Notes: generated by a model from the letters alone, not told the origin. Positions 28,055 to 38,820 are shown, counted from the first letter of the stretch. The stretch is 64,000 bases of DNA from Mumia sp. zg.B17 (GCF_019550915.1 NZ_JAHWCI010000006.1:248001-312000), one strand, 5' to 3'. Made by a program: numbers and translations.

Positions 28055-28798
28055 TCAGCCTCGCACGCGGACGAGCGCGGCGAGCCGGCCGGAGCGCTCA
28101 CCCTGGCGCCGGTAGGAGAAGAAGTCCTTCTCCCCCTCGATCGTGCACATCGGGTGGTGGTCGGCGAGGTCGACGACGTCGACGTCCGCGGCACGGAGCT
28201 GGCCGGCGACACCGGCCGCCAGGTCCAGGGCAGGCGTGCCGCTCCGGGTCTGTGCCCACGTGCCGGTGACCTGGCGTGCAACCTCGTCACGCATCGCCTC
28301 CGGGACCTCGTAGCAGTGCCCGCACGCACGAGGTCCCAGCCACGCCGTGATCCGCTCGGCACCCAGGGCACGCATCGCCTCGACCGCGGCACCGGCGACG
28401 TCGAGGACGACGCCCTTGCGCCCGGCGTGGACGACCGAGGCGACCGCGTTCTCGTCGTCGACGAGCACGACAGGAAGGCAGTCGGCCACCCGGACGACGA
28501 GCACCGCGCCCGGCACAGCTGTCACCAGCGCGTCGGCAGCGGCGCGCGGGGCGGTCGGGTCGTCGTCGGCCGTCACGACACGGACACCACGGCCGTGCAC
28601 CTGGCGTACGAGATGCGTCCGGTCAGGGTCCCCACCGAAGGCCTCGACGGCGTCTCGAAGGTTGCGCGCGACTGTGGCCTCGTCGTCGCCGTTGCTCGCC
28701 CCCAGGTTCAGCGAGGCCCAGGGACCCGTGCTGTGACCGTCGTGACGGTCGGTGAACGCGAGGTCGGCGCGGGAGAGGGTCTCGTGGAAGGCGAACAC
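28055..28798 (-). CDS. pgeF: PgeF/YfiH purine nucleoside-type laccase-domain protein
   Basis: A 247-residue multicopper-oxidoreductase-fold protein. Relatives act as peptidoglycan editing factor or purine nucleoside phosphorylase rather than laccase. The metal-site residues are H68 (VRQVHGRGV), C107 (RVADCLPV) and H124 (SVVHAGRKG), plus CGHCYEVPEAM. The usual HAGWRG motif is HAGRKG here. GTG 28798 abuts the ftsZ TAA with no spacer, so it should be translated by ribosomes ending on ftsZ. Confidence 0.92.
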   Translation of the reverse strand: MFAFHETLSRADLAFTDRHDGHSTGPWASLNLGASNGDDEATVARNLRDAVEAFGGDPDRTHLVRQVHGRGVRVVTADDDPTAPRAAADALVTAVPGAVLVVRVADCLPVVLVDDENAVASVVHAGRKGVVLDVAGAAVEAMRALGAERITAWLGPRACGHCYEVPEAMRDEVARQVTGTWAQTRSGTPALDLAAGVAGQLRAADVDVVDLADHHPMCTIEGEKDFFSYRRQGERSGRLAALVRVRG

Positions 28799-30058
28799 TT
28801 ACTTCAGGAAGTCGGGGATATCGAGGTCGTCCTCGAAGGGATCGACAGCCTGACGCTTCGGGGTCGACGGCCGAGCCCCGTTGCCTGAGCCGGTCGCCGG
28901 ACCCGTGACAGGGGACGGGCCGCGCGAGGCACGGGACTCGGTGGTCGGGGTGGTGCTGTCGCCGGCCTGGCTGCGCACCCCCACGGGGACACGGTCGCCG
29001 CGGCTGGCCGTCTCCGCCGGCGCTGCCGGTGCGGCGGGCGGCTCCTTGGTCACGGGCCGGGCCGGCGCTGTGTCGCGGCGCAGGGCTGGACGTGACGCGT
29101 CGCGTCGTTTGGGCGTGCCTCCGTCGAAGCCTGCGGCGATGACGGTGACACGCACCTCGTCGCCGAGGGCGTCGTCGATCACGGCACCGAAGATGATGTT
29201 GGCCTCGGCGTGAGCTGCCTCGCTGACGAGCGCCGCGGCCTCGTTGATCTCGAAGAGGCCGAGGTCGGACCCGCCGGCGATCGAGAGCAGCACGCCGTGC
29301 GCACCGTCGATCGACGCCTCGAGCAGAGGGCTGGAGACGGCCATCTCCGCGGCCGCCACCGCGCGGTCGTCTCCCCGAGCGGACCCTATTCCCATCAACG
29401 CTGAGCCGGCATCAGACATCACGGACTTGACGTCGGCGAAGTCGAGGTTGATCAGGCCCGGCGTCGTGATCAGGTCGGTGATGCCCGAGACGCCCTGGAG
29501 GAGGACCTGGTCGGCCTGCTTGAACGCGTCGAGCATGGTGACGTTGCGGTCGCTGATCGACAGCAGCCGGTCGTTCGGGATGACGATCAGCGTGTCGACC
29601 TCCTCCCGCAGCCCTTCGATGCCGTCATCGGCCTGGTTGGCGCGGCGTCGACCCTCGAAGGAGAACGGGCGGGTGACGACGCCGATCGTGAGGGCGCCCA
29701 GCGAGCGGGCGATGCGGGCGACCACCGGCGCACCGCCGGTGCCCGTGCCGCCTCCCTCACCTGCGGTGACGAACACCATGTCGGCGCCCTTGAGCACCTC
29801 TTCGATGTCGTCCGCGTGGTCGTCGGCCGCCTGTCGCCCGGTGTCGGGGTTGGCGCCGGCGCCGAGGCCGCGGGTGAGCTCGCGACCGATGTCGAGCTTG
29901 ACGTCGGCGTCGCTCATCAGCAACGCCTGGGCGTCGGTGTTGATCGCGATGAACTCGACTCCCTTGAGGCCGGCCTCGATCATCCGGTTGACCGCGTTGA
30001 CGCCACCTCCGCCGATGCCGACGACCTTGATCACGGCCAGGTAGTTCTGAGCTGCCAC
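28799..30058 (-). CDS. ftsZ: Cell division GTPase FtsZ
   Basis: A 419-residue tubulin-like GTPase forming the division ring. The start is [22 protein letters not shown], the tubulin signature GGGTGTG is at 102-108, and the T7 loop is [12 protein letters not shown] disordered Pro/Ala/Arg/Ser-rich linker (about 320-405) ends in the conserved tail [10 protein letters not shown], which binds SepF. GTG 30058 has a GAGGGG site. A 241-nt gap before it holds a promoter region with a 21-bp palindrome. Confidence 0.98.
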   Translation of the reverse strand: MAAQNYLAVIKVVGIGGGGVNAVNRMIEAGLKGVEFIAINTDAQALLMSDADVKLDIGRELTRGLGAGANPDTGRQAADDHADDIEEVLKGADMVFVTAGEGGGTGTGGAPVVARIARSLGALTIGVVTRPFSFEGRRRANQADDGIEGLREEVDTLIVIPNDRLLSISDRNVTMLDAFKQADQVLLQGVSGITDLITTPGLINLDFADVKSVMSDAGSALMGIGSARGDDRAVAAAEMAVSSPLLEASIDGAHGVLLSIAGGSDLGLFEINEAAALVSEAAHAEANIIFGAVIDDALGDEVRVTVIAAGFDGGTPKRRDASRPALRRDTAPARPVTKEPPAAPAAPAETASRGDRVPVGVRSQAGDSTTPTTESRASRGPSPVTGPATGSGNGARPSTPKRQAVDPFEDDLDIPDFLK

Positions 30059-30153
30059 GATGGTGCCCCTCACGTGCTTGTGTGTCCGAGTCTTCACGAG
30101 GCACCGCAGTCCGGTGTCGGCGCCACAGGCTCCGAGCGGTGAGCCCAGAACCC

Positions 30154-30186
30154 TAACCCTCAAGTTCAGGGTTATAGTTATGTCAA
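30154..30186 (-). promoter_or_regulatory. ftsZ promoter region with palindrome
   Basis: On the minus strand TTGACA (30186-30181) and TATAAC (30176-30171) are followed by a palindrome, TAACCCT-N7-AGGGTTA (30154-30174). The two hexamers are too close to be one promoter, so which acts is open. The palindrome overlaps TATAAC, the position of a repressor site. FtsZ is usually transcribed both from the cluster and from its own promoter. Confidence 0.55.
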
Positions 30187-30299
30187 CCTCGTGTCTGTGC
30201 ATGAACCTACGTGCTCGACCGCGCCGCTCTGCGCCGACACGCCGCCGGTCCCGCCGCTCCTCGTCGAGATGTCACCCACAGAGCGTGCTCGGAGGTCGG

Positions 30300-31013
30300 T
30301 CACGGCCGGATGGTCGGCCGTTCAGGTGCACGGACGTCGTACGCGCTGGCCTTCTGGGGCAGCAGCGCCGAGAGGACCTGGGCCTTCAGACCGGCATGGT
30401 CGGCGCTCCCCCAGGCGACCTCGGCACCGTCCCGCAGCTCGAGCGTGATCCCGTCCCGACTGCTCACCCGGACCTCACGGACCCTCCGGGCGAGGTCTCG
30501 GTCCATCGCGCGGACGGCGTCGGCCGCCTCCTTCAGCGCCTCCGCCCTGGGCCCCGACCCCGAGGCGAGGACGACCCGCGGCAGCCGGCGCGGCGTCTTG
30601 CCGGCAGGGGGATAGACGACTCCGTCGCGATCGAGCAGGCGTACGTCGTCGCCGGACAGGCGTGCCACAGGAGTCCGCTCGGTGACCTCGACGACGACCG
30701 AGCGCGGCCACCGGCGGCTGACGTCGACGGTCGCCACCTGCGGGATCTGCTCGACACGTTCGCGCACGGCCTCCACGTCGAGGCGCGCGAGGGGACGGCC
30801 CTCCACGACGTCGGCGCGTGCGCGGACCACGCTCGGCGACACGGTGGTCGCCCCACGGACCTGGACGGAGTGGGCACCCAGGACGGACGTCTCGAGGGTG
30901 ACCCACGCGCCGGCGCCGATCACGGCGAGCGCGGCCGCCACGAGGAGGTACGGACGCAGCCGCCCGAGCCGCGCCCGCCAGCGCCGCCCTGCGAACCGGT
31001 CCGTGACGGTCAC
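30300..31013 (-). CDS. ftsQ: Cell division protein FtsQ/DivIB
   Basis: A 237-residue bitopic division protein. A short basic cytoplasmic part precedes one helix (about 22-40). The POTRA domain follows (SVLGAHSVQVRGATTVSPSVVRARADV, about 43-110), then the beta domain (ERTPVARLSGDDVRLLDRDGVVY and on). It connects FtsZ-level assembly to FtsL and FtsI in the wall space. GTG 31013 overlaps the murC stop by 4 nt. Confidence 0.92.
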   Translation of the reverse strand: MTVTDRFAGRRWRARLGRLRPYLLVAAALAVIGAGAWVTLETSVLGAHSVQVRGATTVSPSVVRARADVVEGRPLARLDVEAVRERVEQIPQVATVDVSRRWPRSVVVEVTERTPVARLSGDDVRLLDRDGVVYPPAGKTPRRLPRVVLASGSGPRAEALKEAADAVRAMDRDLARRVREVRVSSRDGITLELRDGAEVAWGSADHAGLKAQVLSALLPQKASAYDVRAPERPTIRP

Positions 31014-32434
31014 GAGCCCGCTGCCCTCTCCCGCAGACGCGCGACGAGCCGGGGTCCGACGGTCGTGATGTCACCGGCGCCGAGCAGGAGGACGAGGTCA
31101 CCCTCCGCCGCGAGGTCGGCCAGCTGGGCGTCCAGCGTCTCGAGGTCGGCGCCCGCGTGGACGTCCTCCGGCGGGAGGGACACCGCCTCCCGAACGAGGG
31201 CCGAGGTCACGTCGGGGTCGGCGTCCTCGCGGGCGAGATAGACGTCGGTCACGACGACGACGTCGGCCGCGCTGAGCGCCTCCCCCATCGCCGTGCCGAA
31301 GATTCGGGTCCGGCTGACGAGGTGGGGCTGGAACGCCACGACGACCCGCCCGTCACCCGCGAGTGCCCGCGCCGCCTGGAGGTCACCGGCGATCTCGACC
31401 GGGTGGTGGGCGTAGGAGTCGTACACCGTCACGCCGGCACCCTCGCCGATCCGCTCCATCCGCCGGCTCGCGCCGGTGTAGGCCGCGAGACCGGCTGCGG
31501 CGTCGGCGAACGACGCGCCGCACTCGAGCGCGGCGCCGAGCGCTCCGAGAGCGTCGACGACGTAGTGCTCCCCCGGGACCTGCAACCTGACCCGCCCGAG
31601 CGACTCCCCCCGGCGGACCACGGCGAACGAGGTGCCTCCACCCTCCGTCACCAGGTCGGTGCCGCGCAGCTCCGCCGACTCGCCGAGACCGGCGCGCAGG
31701 ACCCGCAGCCCACGTCCCTCGGCACGGGCCTCCAGCGCCGCAGCACCGGGATCGTCGACGCAGAGCACGAGGAACCCGTCAGGCGAGACGCGGTCGACGA
31801 ACCGCGCGAAGGCCTGCTCGTACGCCTCCGGCGTACCCCAGACGTCGAGGTGGTCGGCGTCGACGTTGGTGACCACGGCGGCGTACGGCTCGTAGACGAG
31901 GAAGGCGCCGTCGCTCTCGTCGGCCTCCGCGACGAACCAGCGACCCGTGCCGGCGTGCGCGTTGGTCCCGAGCGAGGCGACCGGCGCCCCGATCGCGTAC
32001 GAGGGGTCGAGCCCGGCGTGCACCAGCGCGCTCGCCAGCATCGACGTCGTCGTCGTCTTGCCGTGGGTGCCGGCCACCGCCACCACGTCGTGCCCGACCA
32101 TCACCGACTGCAGACCCGCGGACCGTGGATACAGCCGCAGGCCGCGTGCCAGGGCCGCCACGATCTCCGGGTTGTCGGCGCGGACCGCGGTCGTCGCGAT
32201 GACGGTGTCGGCCTCACCGAGGTTGTCGGCCGCCTGTCCCACCGTCACTGTCGCCCCGTCACGCTCGAGCGCCCTGAGGAGGTCCGAGTCGGCCGCATCG
32301 CTGCCCTGCACGGTGATGCCCCGCTCGAGCATGATGCGCGCGATCGCCGACAGGCCGGCGCCGCCGATGCCGACGAGGTGGACCACGCCGAGCCGTTCGG
32401 CCGCGTCGATCTGCTCCGGGACCTCGATCTTCAT
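31010..32434 (-). CDS. murC: UDP-N-acetylmuramate-L-alanine ligase
   Basis: A 474-residue Mur ligase that adds L-Ala to UDP-MurNAc. The N-terminal Rossmann motif is HLVGIGGAGLSAIARIM (19-35), the ATP loop is AGTHGKTTTT (121-130), and YDSYAHHPVEIAGDLQAAR is the conserved C-terminal-domain start. ATG 32434 overlaps the murG stop; the stop overlaps ftsQ. No ddl gene lies between murC and ftsQ, unlike in E. coli. Confidence 0.97.
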   Translation of the reverse strand: MKIEVPEQIDAAERLGVVHLVGIGGAGLSAIARIMLERGITVQGSDAADSDLLRALERDGATVTVGQAADNLGEADTVIATTAVRADNPEIVAALARGLRLYPRSAGLQSVMVGHDVVAVAGTHGKTTTTSMLASALVHAGLDPSYAIGAPVASLGTNAHAGTGRWFVAEADESDGAFLVYEPYAAVVTNVDADHLDVWGTPEAYEQAFARFVDRVSPDGFLVLCVDDPGAAALEARAEGRGLRVLRAGLGESAELRGTDLVTEGGGTSFAVVRRGESLGRVRLQVPGEHYVVDALGALGAALECGASFADAAAGLAAYTGASRRMERIGEGAGVTVYDSYAHHPVEIAGDLQAARALAGDGRVVVAFQPHLVSRTRIFGTAMGEALSAADVVVVTDVYLAREDADPDVTSALVREAVSLPPEDVHAGADLETLDAQLADLAAEGDLVLLLGAGDITTVGPRLVARLRERAAGS

Positions 32435-33528
32435 CCCTGCGCCGCCTCACCGGCAGCCTCGAGCACGATCCTGGCCAGCACCTCGTCGGCGTCACGGGGC
32501 ATCAGGTGCGACGCCGCCGTGGACATCCGCGTCAGCCGGTCGGGATCGCGCAGCAGCGACACGACCGCGGTCGCCACCCACTCGGGCGTCAGCGCCGCGT
32601 CGTCGACGAGGATGCCGCCGCCGGCGCCGACGACCGGGTGTGCGTTGAGCGCCTGCTCGCCGTTGCCGATCGGCAGCGGGACGAAGATCGCGGGCAGTCC
32701 CACGGCTGCCACCTCGGCGACCGTATTGGCCCCCGACCGGCAGACGATCGCGTCAGCAGCGGCGTAGGCCAGGTCGATGCGGTCGATGAACGGGAGGGTG
32801 ACGTACGGCGGCTCGCCCGGTCCACGCTCGACCTGCGCCTCCTCGACGCGGCCTGCGGCGTGCAAGACCTGCACGCCGGCAGCGGCGAGCTCGTCGGCGG
32901 CGCCCGACACGGCCTCGTTGATGCGCCGTGCGCCCTGCGATCCGCCCGTCACGAGCAACGTCGGGAGCTCGGGATCGAGCCCGAACGCACGGCGGGCCTC
33001 GGCGCGCTCGGCGCCCCGGTCCAGACGCGCGATCTGCTCGCGCATCGGCAGGCCGATGTAGCGCGAGCTCGGCAGGGGCGTCTCGGGGAAGCTGGTGAAG
33101 ACACGCGAGGTGAACCGCGCTCCGAGCTTGTTGGCGACGCCGGGGAGGGCGTTCTGCTCGTGGACGACGATCGGCACCTTGCGCTTGCGGGCGACGAGGT
33201 AGGCAGGGACCGACACGTAGCCGCCGAACCCGACGACGACGTCCGGACGCACCCGGTCGAAGACCTCACCGGTCGCCTTGACGGTCCCGGCGAGCCGGCC
33301 GGGAACCCGGAGCAGGTCGGCTCCCACGCTGCGTGGGAGCGGCACCGCCGGGACCAGCTCGAGGGGGTAGCCCGCCTGCGGGACCAGCGTCACCTCCAGC
33401 CCTCTGGGGGTCCCCAGTGCCGTGATCTCCGCCTCGGGGGTGAGCCTGCGGACCGCAGCAGCGGTGGCCAGCAGGGGTGAGATGTGGCCGGCGGTGCCTC
33501 CGCCGGCCAGCAGGACGCGTGGCGCCAC
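32431..33528 (-). CDS. murG: UDP-GlcNAc:lipid I transferase MurG
   Basis: A 365-residue GT-B glycosyltransferase on the inner membrane face that converts lipid I to lipid II. GGGTAGHISPLLATA at the N-terminus is the diphosphate-binding loop. Other motifs are VVGFGGYVSVPA, HEQNALPGVANK, LLVTGGSQGARRINEAV and the UDP-GlcNAc site AIVCRSGANTVAEVAAVGLPAIFVPLP (as two neighbouring segments). GTG 33528 lies 3 nt after the ftsW stop. Confidence 0.97.
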   Translation of the reverse strand: MAPRVLLAGGGTAGHISPLLATAAAVRRLTPEAEITALGTPRGLEVTLVPQAGYPLELVPAVPLPRSVGADLLRVPGRLAGTVKATGEVFDRVRPDVVVGFGGYVSVPAYLVARKRKVPIVVHEQNALPGVANKLGARFTSRVFTSFPETPLPSSRYIGLPMREQIARLDRGAERAEARRAFGLDPELPTLLVTGGSQGARRINEAVSGAADELAAAGVQVLHAAGRVEEAQVERGPGEPPYVTLPFIDRIDLAYAAADAIVCRSGANTVAEVAAVGLPAIFVPLPIGNGEQALNAHPVVGAGGGILVDDAALTPEWVATAVVSLLRDPDRLTRMSTAASHLMPRDADEVLARIVLEAAGEAAQG

Positions 33529-33531
33529 CGA

Positions 33532-34851
33532 TCATCCTTCCTCGCGGACGATGCGTCCGACAGGTCGTGGGGCAGGTTTGATGGGGTCGTGCAGCGGCAC
33601 CGTACCGCTCGCGCCGCGCCCCCGAGCACGGCGGCGTCGGTGCGCCCGCAGCGCCGTCTGCGCACCAGGCTCGTTGCGCGCGAAGTTGGCGAGCATCCCG
33701 AGCGCGACCACGGTCGGGACGAGTGCGGAACCACCGTAGGAGATGAGCGGCAGAGGGATGCCGATGACCGGCAGCATGCCGAGCACCATCCCGATGTTGA
33801 CGATCGTCTGGACCATCAGCCAGACGGTGATCCCGGCGGCCGCGAGGCGGCAGAACGGGTCGCGCGCCCGTCGCGCGATGCGGAAGCCGACGTAGGCCAG
33901 AAGGCCGAAGAGCAGCAGCACGCTGAGGGCTCCCACCAAGCCGAGCTCCTCGCCGATCACGGCGAACACGAAGTCGGTGTGGGCTCCCGGCAGCGAGCCC
34001 CACTTCTGCCGGCTATATCCGAGCCCTACCCCAAACCACTGGCCGGTCGCGAGCCCCATCAGTCCGTGGGCGGCCTGGTAGCCGCTGTTCTGGGCGTCGG
34101 CGAAGGGATCGGTGAACGAGGTGATGCGCTGCAGACGCTCTGCGCTGGAGCGCACGAACACCAGGACCACGGCACCGATGCCGAGGAGCGAGACCAGGAA
34201 GAGGCGTCCCGGAAGTCCGGCGACGAAGAGCAGGCCCAGAATGATCGCGAAGAGCACGAGCGCCGTACCGAGGTCGCGCTGCAGCACGACGAGCATCGCG
34301 ACGAACCCCGTCACCGGCAGCATCGGCAGGAGGACGTGCTTCGGCTGGTGCAGCAGGCGCTGCTTGCGGGCGAAGAGGTCGGCCGTCCACAGCACGATCG
34401 CGAGCTTCGCGACCTCCGACGGCTGGATGAGGAACGGGCCTCCGAAGTCGAGCCAGTTCTGGTTGCCACGCACCTCCTCGCCCAGCGGGGTGAAGGTCAG
34501 GCCGAGCAGCACCAGGGCCAGCAGCAGCAACGGGTAGACGCACCATCGCATCGCGCGCAGCGGCATCTTCCACGCCACCAGGCCCAGCACGAGGGCCGCC
34601 ACGAGGAAACCTCCCTGGCGGGCGGCGATGGCGTAGGGACTTCCGTTGTTGAGCTGGGAGGTGACCGAGCTGGCGCTGAGCACCATCACCATGCCGAAGC
34701 CGATGAGCAGGCCGGCGACCGCCAGCACGAGGTAGTAGGAGGTCAGGGGCTTCTCGAGGGTGTCGCGCAACGTCGCGACCCACGTGTGCCTGCCCGACCT
34801 CGCCACCGGTCGCCTCCCGCTCGTGTGCTCGTCGGGCGGCGGCGGTCTCAC
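33532..34851 (-). CDS. ftsW: Septal SEDS glycosyltransferase FtsW
   Basis: A 439-residue membrane enzyme that polymerises lipid II at the septum with FtsI. Ten hydrophobic helices are visible from about residue 38. SEDS motifs include GNQNWLDFGGPFLIQPSEVAKLA, VLQRDLGTALV (catalytic Asp region), HTDFVFAVIGEELG and LPLISYGGSALV. The N-terminal 35 residues are polar, and a 35-residue Arg-rich tail ends the protein. GTG 34851 overlaps the murD stop (GTGA); more upstream in-frame codons would lie inside murD. Confidence 0.95.
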   Translation of the reverse strand: MRPPPPDEHTSGRRPVARSGRHTWVATLRDTLEKPLTSYYLVLAVAGLLIGFGMVMVLSASSVTSQLNNGSPYAIAARQGGFLVAALVLGLVAWKMPLRAMRWCVYPLLLLALVLLGLTFTPLGEEVRGNQNWLDFGGPFLIQPSEVAKLAIVLWTADLFARKQRLLHQPKHVLLPMLPVTGFVAMLVVLQRDLGTALVLFAIILGLLFVAGLPGRLFLVSLLGIGAVVLVFVRSSAERLQRITSFTDPFADAQNSGYQAAHGLMGLATGQWFGVGLGYSRQKWGSLPGAHTDFVFAVIGEELGLVGALSVLLLFGLLAYVGFRIARRARDPFCRLAAAGITVWLMVQTIVNIGMVLGMLPVIGIPLPLISYGGSALVPTVVALGMLANFARNEPGAQTALRAHRRRRARGRGASGTVPLHDPIKPAPRPVGRIVREEG

Positions 34852-36320
34852 CGTCGCGTCGCCGCGTGCCTGGCCACGGCTGCGGCGAAGGAGTCGCCTC
34901 GCTCCGCGTAGCTCGTGAACTGGTCCAAGGACGCGCACCCCGGGGCGAGCAGCACCGTGTCGCCGGGCCGGGCGAACCGCACTGCCGCGTCCACGACGCG
35001 ATCCATGAGCACATCCTTGCCCGCATCGACCTCGACGACCGGCACCTCCGGCGCGTGTCGCCGCAACGCGTCCCGGATCACGGCGCGGTCGGCGCCGATC
35101 AGCACCGCCGCCCGCAGCCGAGAGCCCGTGCGCTCGACGAGACCGTCGAACGTCGTGCCCTTGGCCTGTCCGCCGGCCACCCAGACGACCGAGGGGTACG
35201 CGAGGAGCGACCCGATCGCCGCGTGCGGGTTGGTGGCCTTGGAGTCGTCGACGAACGTGACGCCGTCGACCTCCGCGACCTGCTGGATCCGGTGGGCTCC
35301 GGGCTGGTAGGCCCGCAGCCCGTCGCGCACGGCGACAGGCGGCACCCCGTGGGCACGGGCGAGCGCGGCGGCCGCCAGTGCGTTGGCGACCACGTGAGGC
35401 GCGGGCGGCTCTCCCGCGGGACCGGCGAGGTCACCCAGCGTGGCAAGCTCTGCGGCGCTGGTCGTGCGCTCGGGGACGAAGGCGCGGTCGGCGAGCACGT
35501 CGTCGACCATGCCGACCATCCCGACCGACGGCACGCCGAGGGTGAACCCGATCGCGCGCGCGCCTTCCTGCACGTCGGCGTCGCGCACCAGACGCTCGGT
35601 GGCCGGGTCGTCGACGTTGTAGACGCACGCCCGCTCCACGTGCTCGTAGATCCTGCCCTTGTCACGGGCGTAGTCGGCCGGGCCACCGTGCCAGTCGAGG
35701 TGGTCGTCGGCGACGTTGAGCACGGCCGACGCCTCGCAGGCCAGGGATCGGGCGAAGTGCAGCTGGAAGCTCGACAGCTCCACGGCCAGCACGTCGTAGC
35801 CTGCGGGGTCCATCACCGCCTCGGTCACCGGGACCCCGATGTTGCCCACGGCGGGCGCACGGAGCCCGGCGGCAGCGAGGATCGACTCGAGCATCTGGAC
35901 GGTGGTGGTCTTGCCGTTGGTGCCGGTGACCGCGAGCCAGGGTGCCGCGCCCGGTTCGCGCAACCGCCACGCGAGCTCGGGCTCGGACCAGACCGCGACG
36001 TCGCGGGCCTGCGCCGCCTCGGCGACGATCGGCGTGCGAGGTGGCAGTCCCGGGAACGGAACGAGGAGAGCGGCCCCGGCGGGCAGGGTCGCGGTCGCAC
36101 CCGGACCCAGCCGCACCTCCGCCCCGAGCACCTCGAGGATGCCCGCCCGCTCGCGCAGGAGGTCGCCCTCGCCGTCGTCGAGGATGGTGACGCGCGCACC
36201 GACCTGCACCAGGGCGTCCGCGGCGGCGTAGCCGCTGGCGCCCAGGCCGGCGACGACGGCGTGCACCCCCTCCCACGAGTCGTGCCGTCCGAGGTGGTCC
36301 ACAGAGGGCTCGGCGGTCAC
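34848..36320 (-). CDS. murD: UDP-MurNAc-L-Ala-D-glutamate ligase
   Basis: A 490-residue Mur ligase that adds D-Glu. The N-terminal nucleotide fold is [18 protein letters not shown], the ATP loop is [15 protein letters not shown], then [11 protein letters not shown], and the C-terminal domain has [17 protein letters not shown] and [13 protein letters not shown] 36320 overlaps the mraY stop; its own stop overlaps ftsW. Confidence 0.97.
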   Translation of the reverse strand: MTAEPSVDHLGRHDSWEGVHAVVAGLGASGYAAADALVQVGARVTILDDGEGDLLRERAGILEVLGAEVRLGPGATATLPAGAALLVPFPGLPPRTPIVAEAAQARDVAVWSEPELAWRLREPGAAPWLAVTGTNGKTTTVQMLESILAAAGLRAPAVGNIGVPVTEAVMDPAGYDVLAVELSSFQLHFARSLACEASAVLNVADDHLDWHGGPADYARDKGRIYEHVERACVYNVDDPATERLVRDADVQEGARAIGFTLGVPSVGMVGMVDDVLADRAFVPERTTSAAELATLGDLAGPAGEPPAPHVVANALAAAALARAHGVPPVAVRDGLRAYQPGAHRIQQVAEVDGVTFVDDSKATNPHAAIGSLLAYPSVVWVAGGQAKGTTFDGLVERTGSRLRAAVLIGADRAVIRDALRRHAPEVPVVEVDAGKDVLMDRVVDAAVRFARPGDTVLLAPGCASLDQFTSYAERGDSFAAAVARHAATRR

Positions 36321-37381
36321 AGTCCGCTGACCCACTCGGAGTAGAAGATGCCCAGGCCGAGCGCTACGAAGAGCCCGCTGATGATCCAGAACCGGACGAC
36401 GATGGTGATCTCGGCCCACCCCATCAGCTCGAAGTGGTGCTGCAGCGGCGCCATCCTGAACAGCCGCTTGCCCCCCGACATCTTGAACCACCCGACCTGG
36501 AGGATCACCGACAGCGTGATGATGACGAACAGGCCGCCGAGGACCAGGAGGAGGACCTCCGTACGGGTCATGATCGCGAAGCCGGCCATCGCGCCGCCCA
36601 GCGACAGCGACCCGGTGTCGCCCATGAAGATCTTGGCCGGTGAGGCGTTCCACCACAGGAAACCGAAGCAGGCGCCGGTGAGGGCGGCCGCGACCACGGC
36701 GAGGTCGAGCGGGTCTCGGACGTCGTAGCACTTGGGGCCGGGGTTGAAGGCGCACGACTGGTTGCTCTGCCAGAGGTTGATCAGCATGTAGGCGCCGAAG
36801 ACCATCACGGACGCTCCGGTCGCGAGACCGTCGAGACCGTCGGTGAGGTTGACCGCGTTGCTGGTGCCCCAGATCATCACGAGCACCCAGATGACGATCA
36901 GCGCGGCGGGGACGGTCCACCCGGGGATGTCACGGATGAACGAGATGCCCTCGGAGATCGGGGTCCGACCGTTCGCGTCGGGGAAGCTGAGCGCGAGCAG
37001 GGCGAAGCTGAGCGCGACGAGCGCCTGCCCCGCCAGCTTTGCCTTGGACCGAAGACCGAGGCTGCGCTGCTTGATCACCTTGATGTAGTCGTCCAGGAAC
37101 CCGACCAGCCCGAGCCCGACGAAGAGGTAGAGCAGCAGGACCGCTGAGGCCGACGGCACGCTCCCCGTGATCAGCTTGGCCAGCGCGTAGGCCAGGACGA
37201 CCGAGATGATGATCACCAGGCCGCCCATGGTCGGCGTCCCGCGCTTGGTGTGGTGCGAGGTAGGACCGTCGTCGCGGATCAGCTGCCCGTAGCCCTTGCG
37301 GACGAGCAGACGGATCGCCAGCGGTGTGCCGAGCAACGTGCCGATCAGCCCGAAACCGCTGGCGATCAGAATGGCCCTCAT
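36317..37381 (-). CDS. mraY: Phospho-MurNAc-pentapeptide transferase MraY
   Basis: A 354-residue ten-helix membrane enzyme that makes lipid I from UDP-MurNAc-pentapeptide and undecaprenyl phosphate. Catalytic-face motifs are [50 protein letters not shown] and [19 protein letters not shown]; the terminal motif is [14 protein letters not shown] large loop around residues 215-230 ([14 protein letters not shown]) carries two Cys. ATG 37381 overlaps murF. Confidence 0.98.
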   Translation of the reverse strand: MRAILIASGFGLIGTLLGTPLAIRLLVRKGYGQLIRDDGPTSHHTKRGTPTMGGLVIIISVVLAYALAKLITGSVPSASAVLLLYLFVGLGLVGFLDDYIKVIKQRSLGLRSKAKLAGQALVALSFALLALSFPDANGRTPISEGISFIRDIPGWTVPAALIVIWVLVMIWGTSNAVNLTDGLDGLATGASVMVFGAYMLINLWQSNQSCAFNPGPKCYDVRDPLDLAVVAAALTGACFGFLWWNASPAKIFMGDTGSLSLGGAMAGFAIMTRTEVLLLVLGGLFVIITLSVILQVGWFKMSGGKRLFRMAPLQHHFELMGWAEITIVVRFWIISGLFVALGLGIFYSEWVSGL

Positions 37382-38820
37382 CGACCGTCGTTCCCTTCGT
37401 CGTCGCGTCCTCCGCCGTCCTCGGGCTCGGTGCCCGCGACTCGTTCGTGCTGCGCCGGTGGCGAGAGCAGCGCGTCAGCCACCCGCTCCAGACCACTCGC
37501 GCGAGAGGCCTTCACCAGCACGATGTCACCCGGGCCGGCGTACGTCCGCAGCCACGCGACGGCGTCGTTGACGTCGTCGACGGCGACGGACGGAGCGCCG
37601 GCGGCGAGCACCGCCTCGTGGATCGGGCGTGCGCCCGACCCGACGGCGACCACGTGGGTGACACCGAGGTCCGCGGCGAGACTACCAACGTCGGAGTGGG
37701 CACGGTGAGACGCATCGCCGAGCTCGAGCATCTCTCCGAGGACGGCCACGACCCTCCCCTCGCCCCGCATCGCCGCCACCGCGCTCAGCGCGGCTGCCGT
37801 CGACTCCGGGTTGGCGTTGTAGGCGTCGTTGACGACCACGAGGCCGTCGTCGCGCACGAGGCGCTCCATCCGCCAGGCCGAGCGCGTCGTGGCCGCACCG
37901 AGGGCGTCGCTCACGGTCGGAAGGTCCATGCCGACCGCGAGTGCCACCGCGGCCGCCGCAGCAGCGTTGGAGGCCTGGTGAGCACCGAGCAGCGGGACGT
38001 GGACCCCGACGCTCTCGTCACCGGCGACCAGCCGGAAGCGAGGCTCGCCGTCGGGTCCGACGGCGAGGTCGCGCACCGCCACGTCGGCGCCGTCGGACAT
38101 GCCGTAGGTCACCACCCGCGCCCTCGTGCGTGTCGACATCGCCGCGACGGTCGCGTCGTCGGCGTTGAGCACCGCCACACCCTGCGGAGGGAGCGCTTCC
38201 ACGAGCTCGCCCTTCGTGCGCGCGATCGTCTCCACCGACCCGAACTCACCCAGGTGGGCCGACCCGACGCTGAGGACGGCGCCGACGTCCGGGCGGGCGA
38301 TCGCACACAGCTCGGCGATGTTGCCCAGCGCTCGCGCCCCCATCTCGACGACGAGGAACCGGGTGTCGGGGTCGGCGCGCAGCACGGTGAGCGGCACCCC
38401 CAGCTCGTTGTTGTAGTTGCCTGCGGTGGCCACGGTCGTCCCCGCACGGGTGAGGACCTGCGCCAGCAGGTCCTTCACACTGGTCTTGCCCTGCGACCCG
38501 GTCACCCCTATGACCGTGCAGCCGTCCAGCCGGTCGCGCACGTCGGCCGCGAGCGTGCCGAGCGCTCGGGTCACGTCGTCGACGACCACGCAGGGGCCGT
38601 CGACCCGGCGCTCGCCGAGGACGGCGGCGGCACCCGCCCGCAGCGCCGCGGGCGCGTATTCATGACCGTCGACGTGCTCGCCCCGGACGGCGACGAAGAG
38701 CCCTCCGGACGCGACGTCGCGCGAGTCGAGCGTGGCGGGGCCGGTGACGACCACGTCGTCGGAGTCGTAGGCCGTACCGCCGACGAGGTCGGCGACGCGG
38801 GCGAGCGAGGTCGCGATCAC
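37378..38820 (-). CDS. murF: UDP-MurNAc-tripeptide-D-Ala-D-Ala ligase
   Basis: A 480-residue Mur ligase that adds D-Ala-D-Ala. The ATP loop is [17 protein letters not shown], followed by [26 protein letters not shown] and, in the C-terminal domain, [17 protein letters not shown]. The last 35 residues (after [12 protein letters not shown]) are acidic and Gly-rich and look disordered. GTG 38820 overlaps murE and the stop overlaps mraY. Confidence 0.97.
   Translation of the reverse strand: MIATSLARVADLVGGTAYDSDDVVVTGPATLDSRDVASGGLFVAVRGEHVDGHEYAPAALRAGAAAVLGERRVDGPCVVVDDVTRALGTLAADVRDRLDGCTVIGVTGSQGKTSVKDLLAQVLTRAGTTVATAGNYNNELGVPLTVLRADPDTRFLVVEMGARALGNIAELCAIARPDVGAVLSVGSAHLGEFGSVETIARTKGELVEALPPQGVAVLNADDATVAAMSTRTRARVVTYGMSDGADVAVRDLAVGPDGEPRFRLVAGDESVGVHVPLLGAHQASNAAAAAAVALAVGMDLPTVSDALGAATTRSAWRMERLVRDDGLVVVNDAYNANPESTAAALSAVAAMRGEGRVVAVLGEMLELGDASHRAHSDVGSLAADLGVTHVVAVGSGARPIHEAVLAAGAPSVAVDDVNDAVAWLRTYAGPGDIVLVKASRASGLERVADALLSPPAQHERVAGTEPEDGGGRDDEGNDGR

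Noticed and set aside
28055-28798. True laccase
   Set aside because: The protein has the YfiH/PgeF fold motifs with few metal ligands and lacks the multi-cupredoxin copper sites of laccases.
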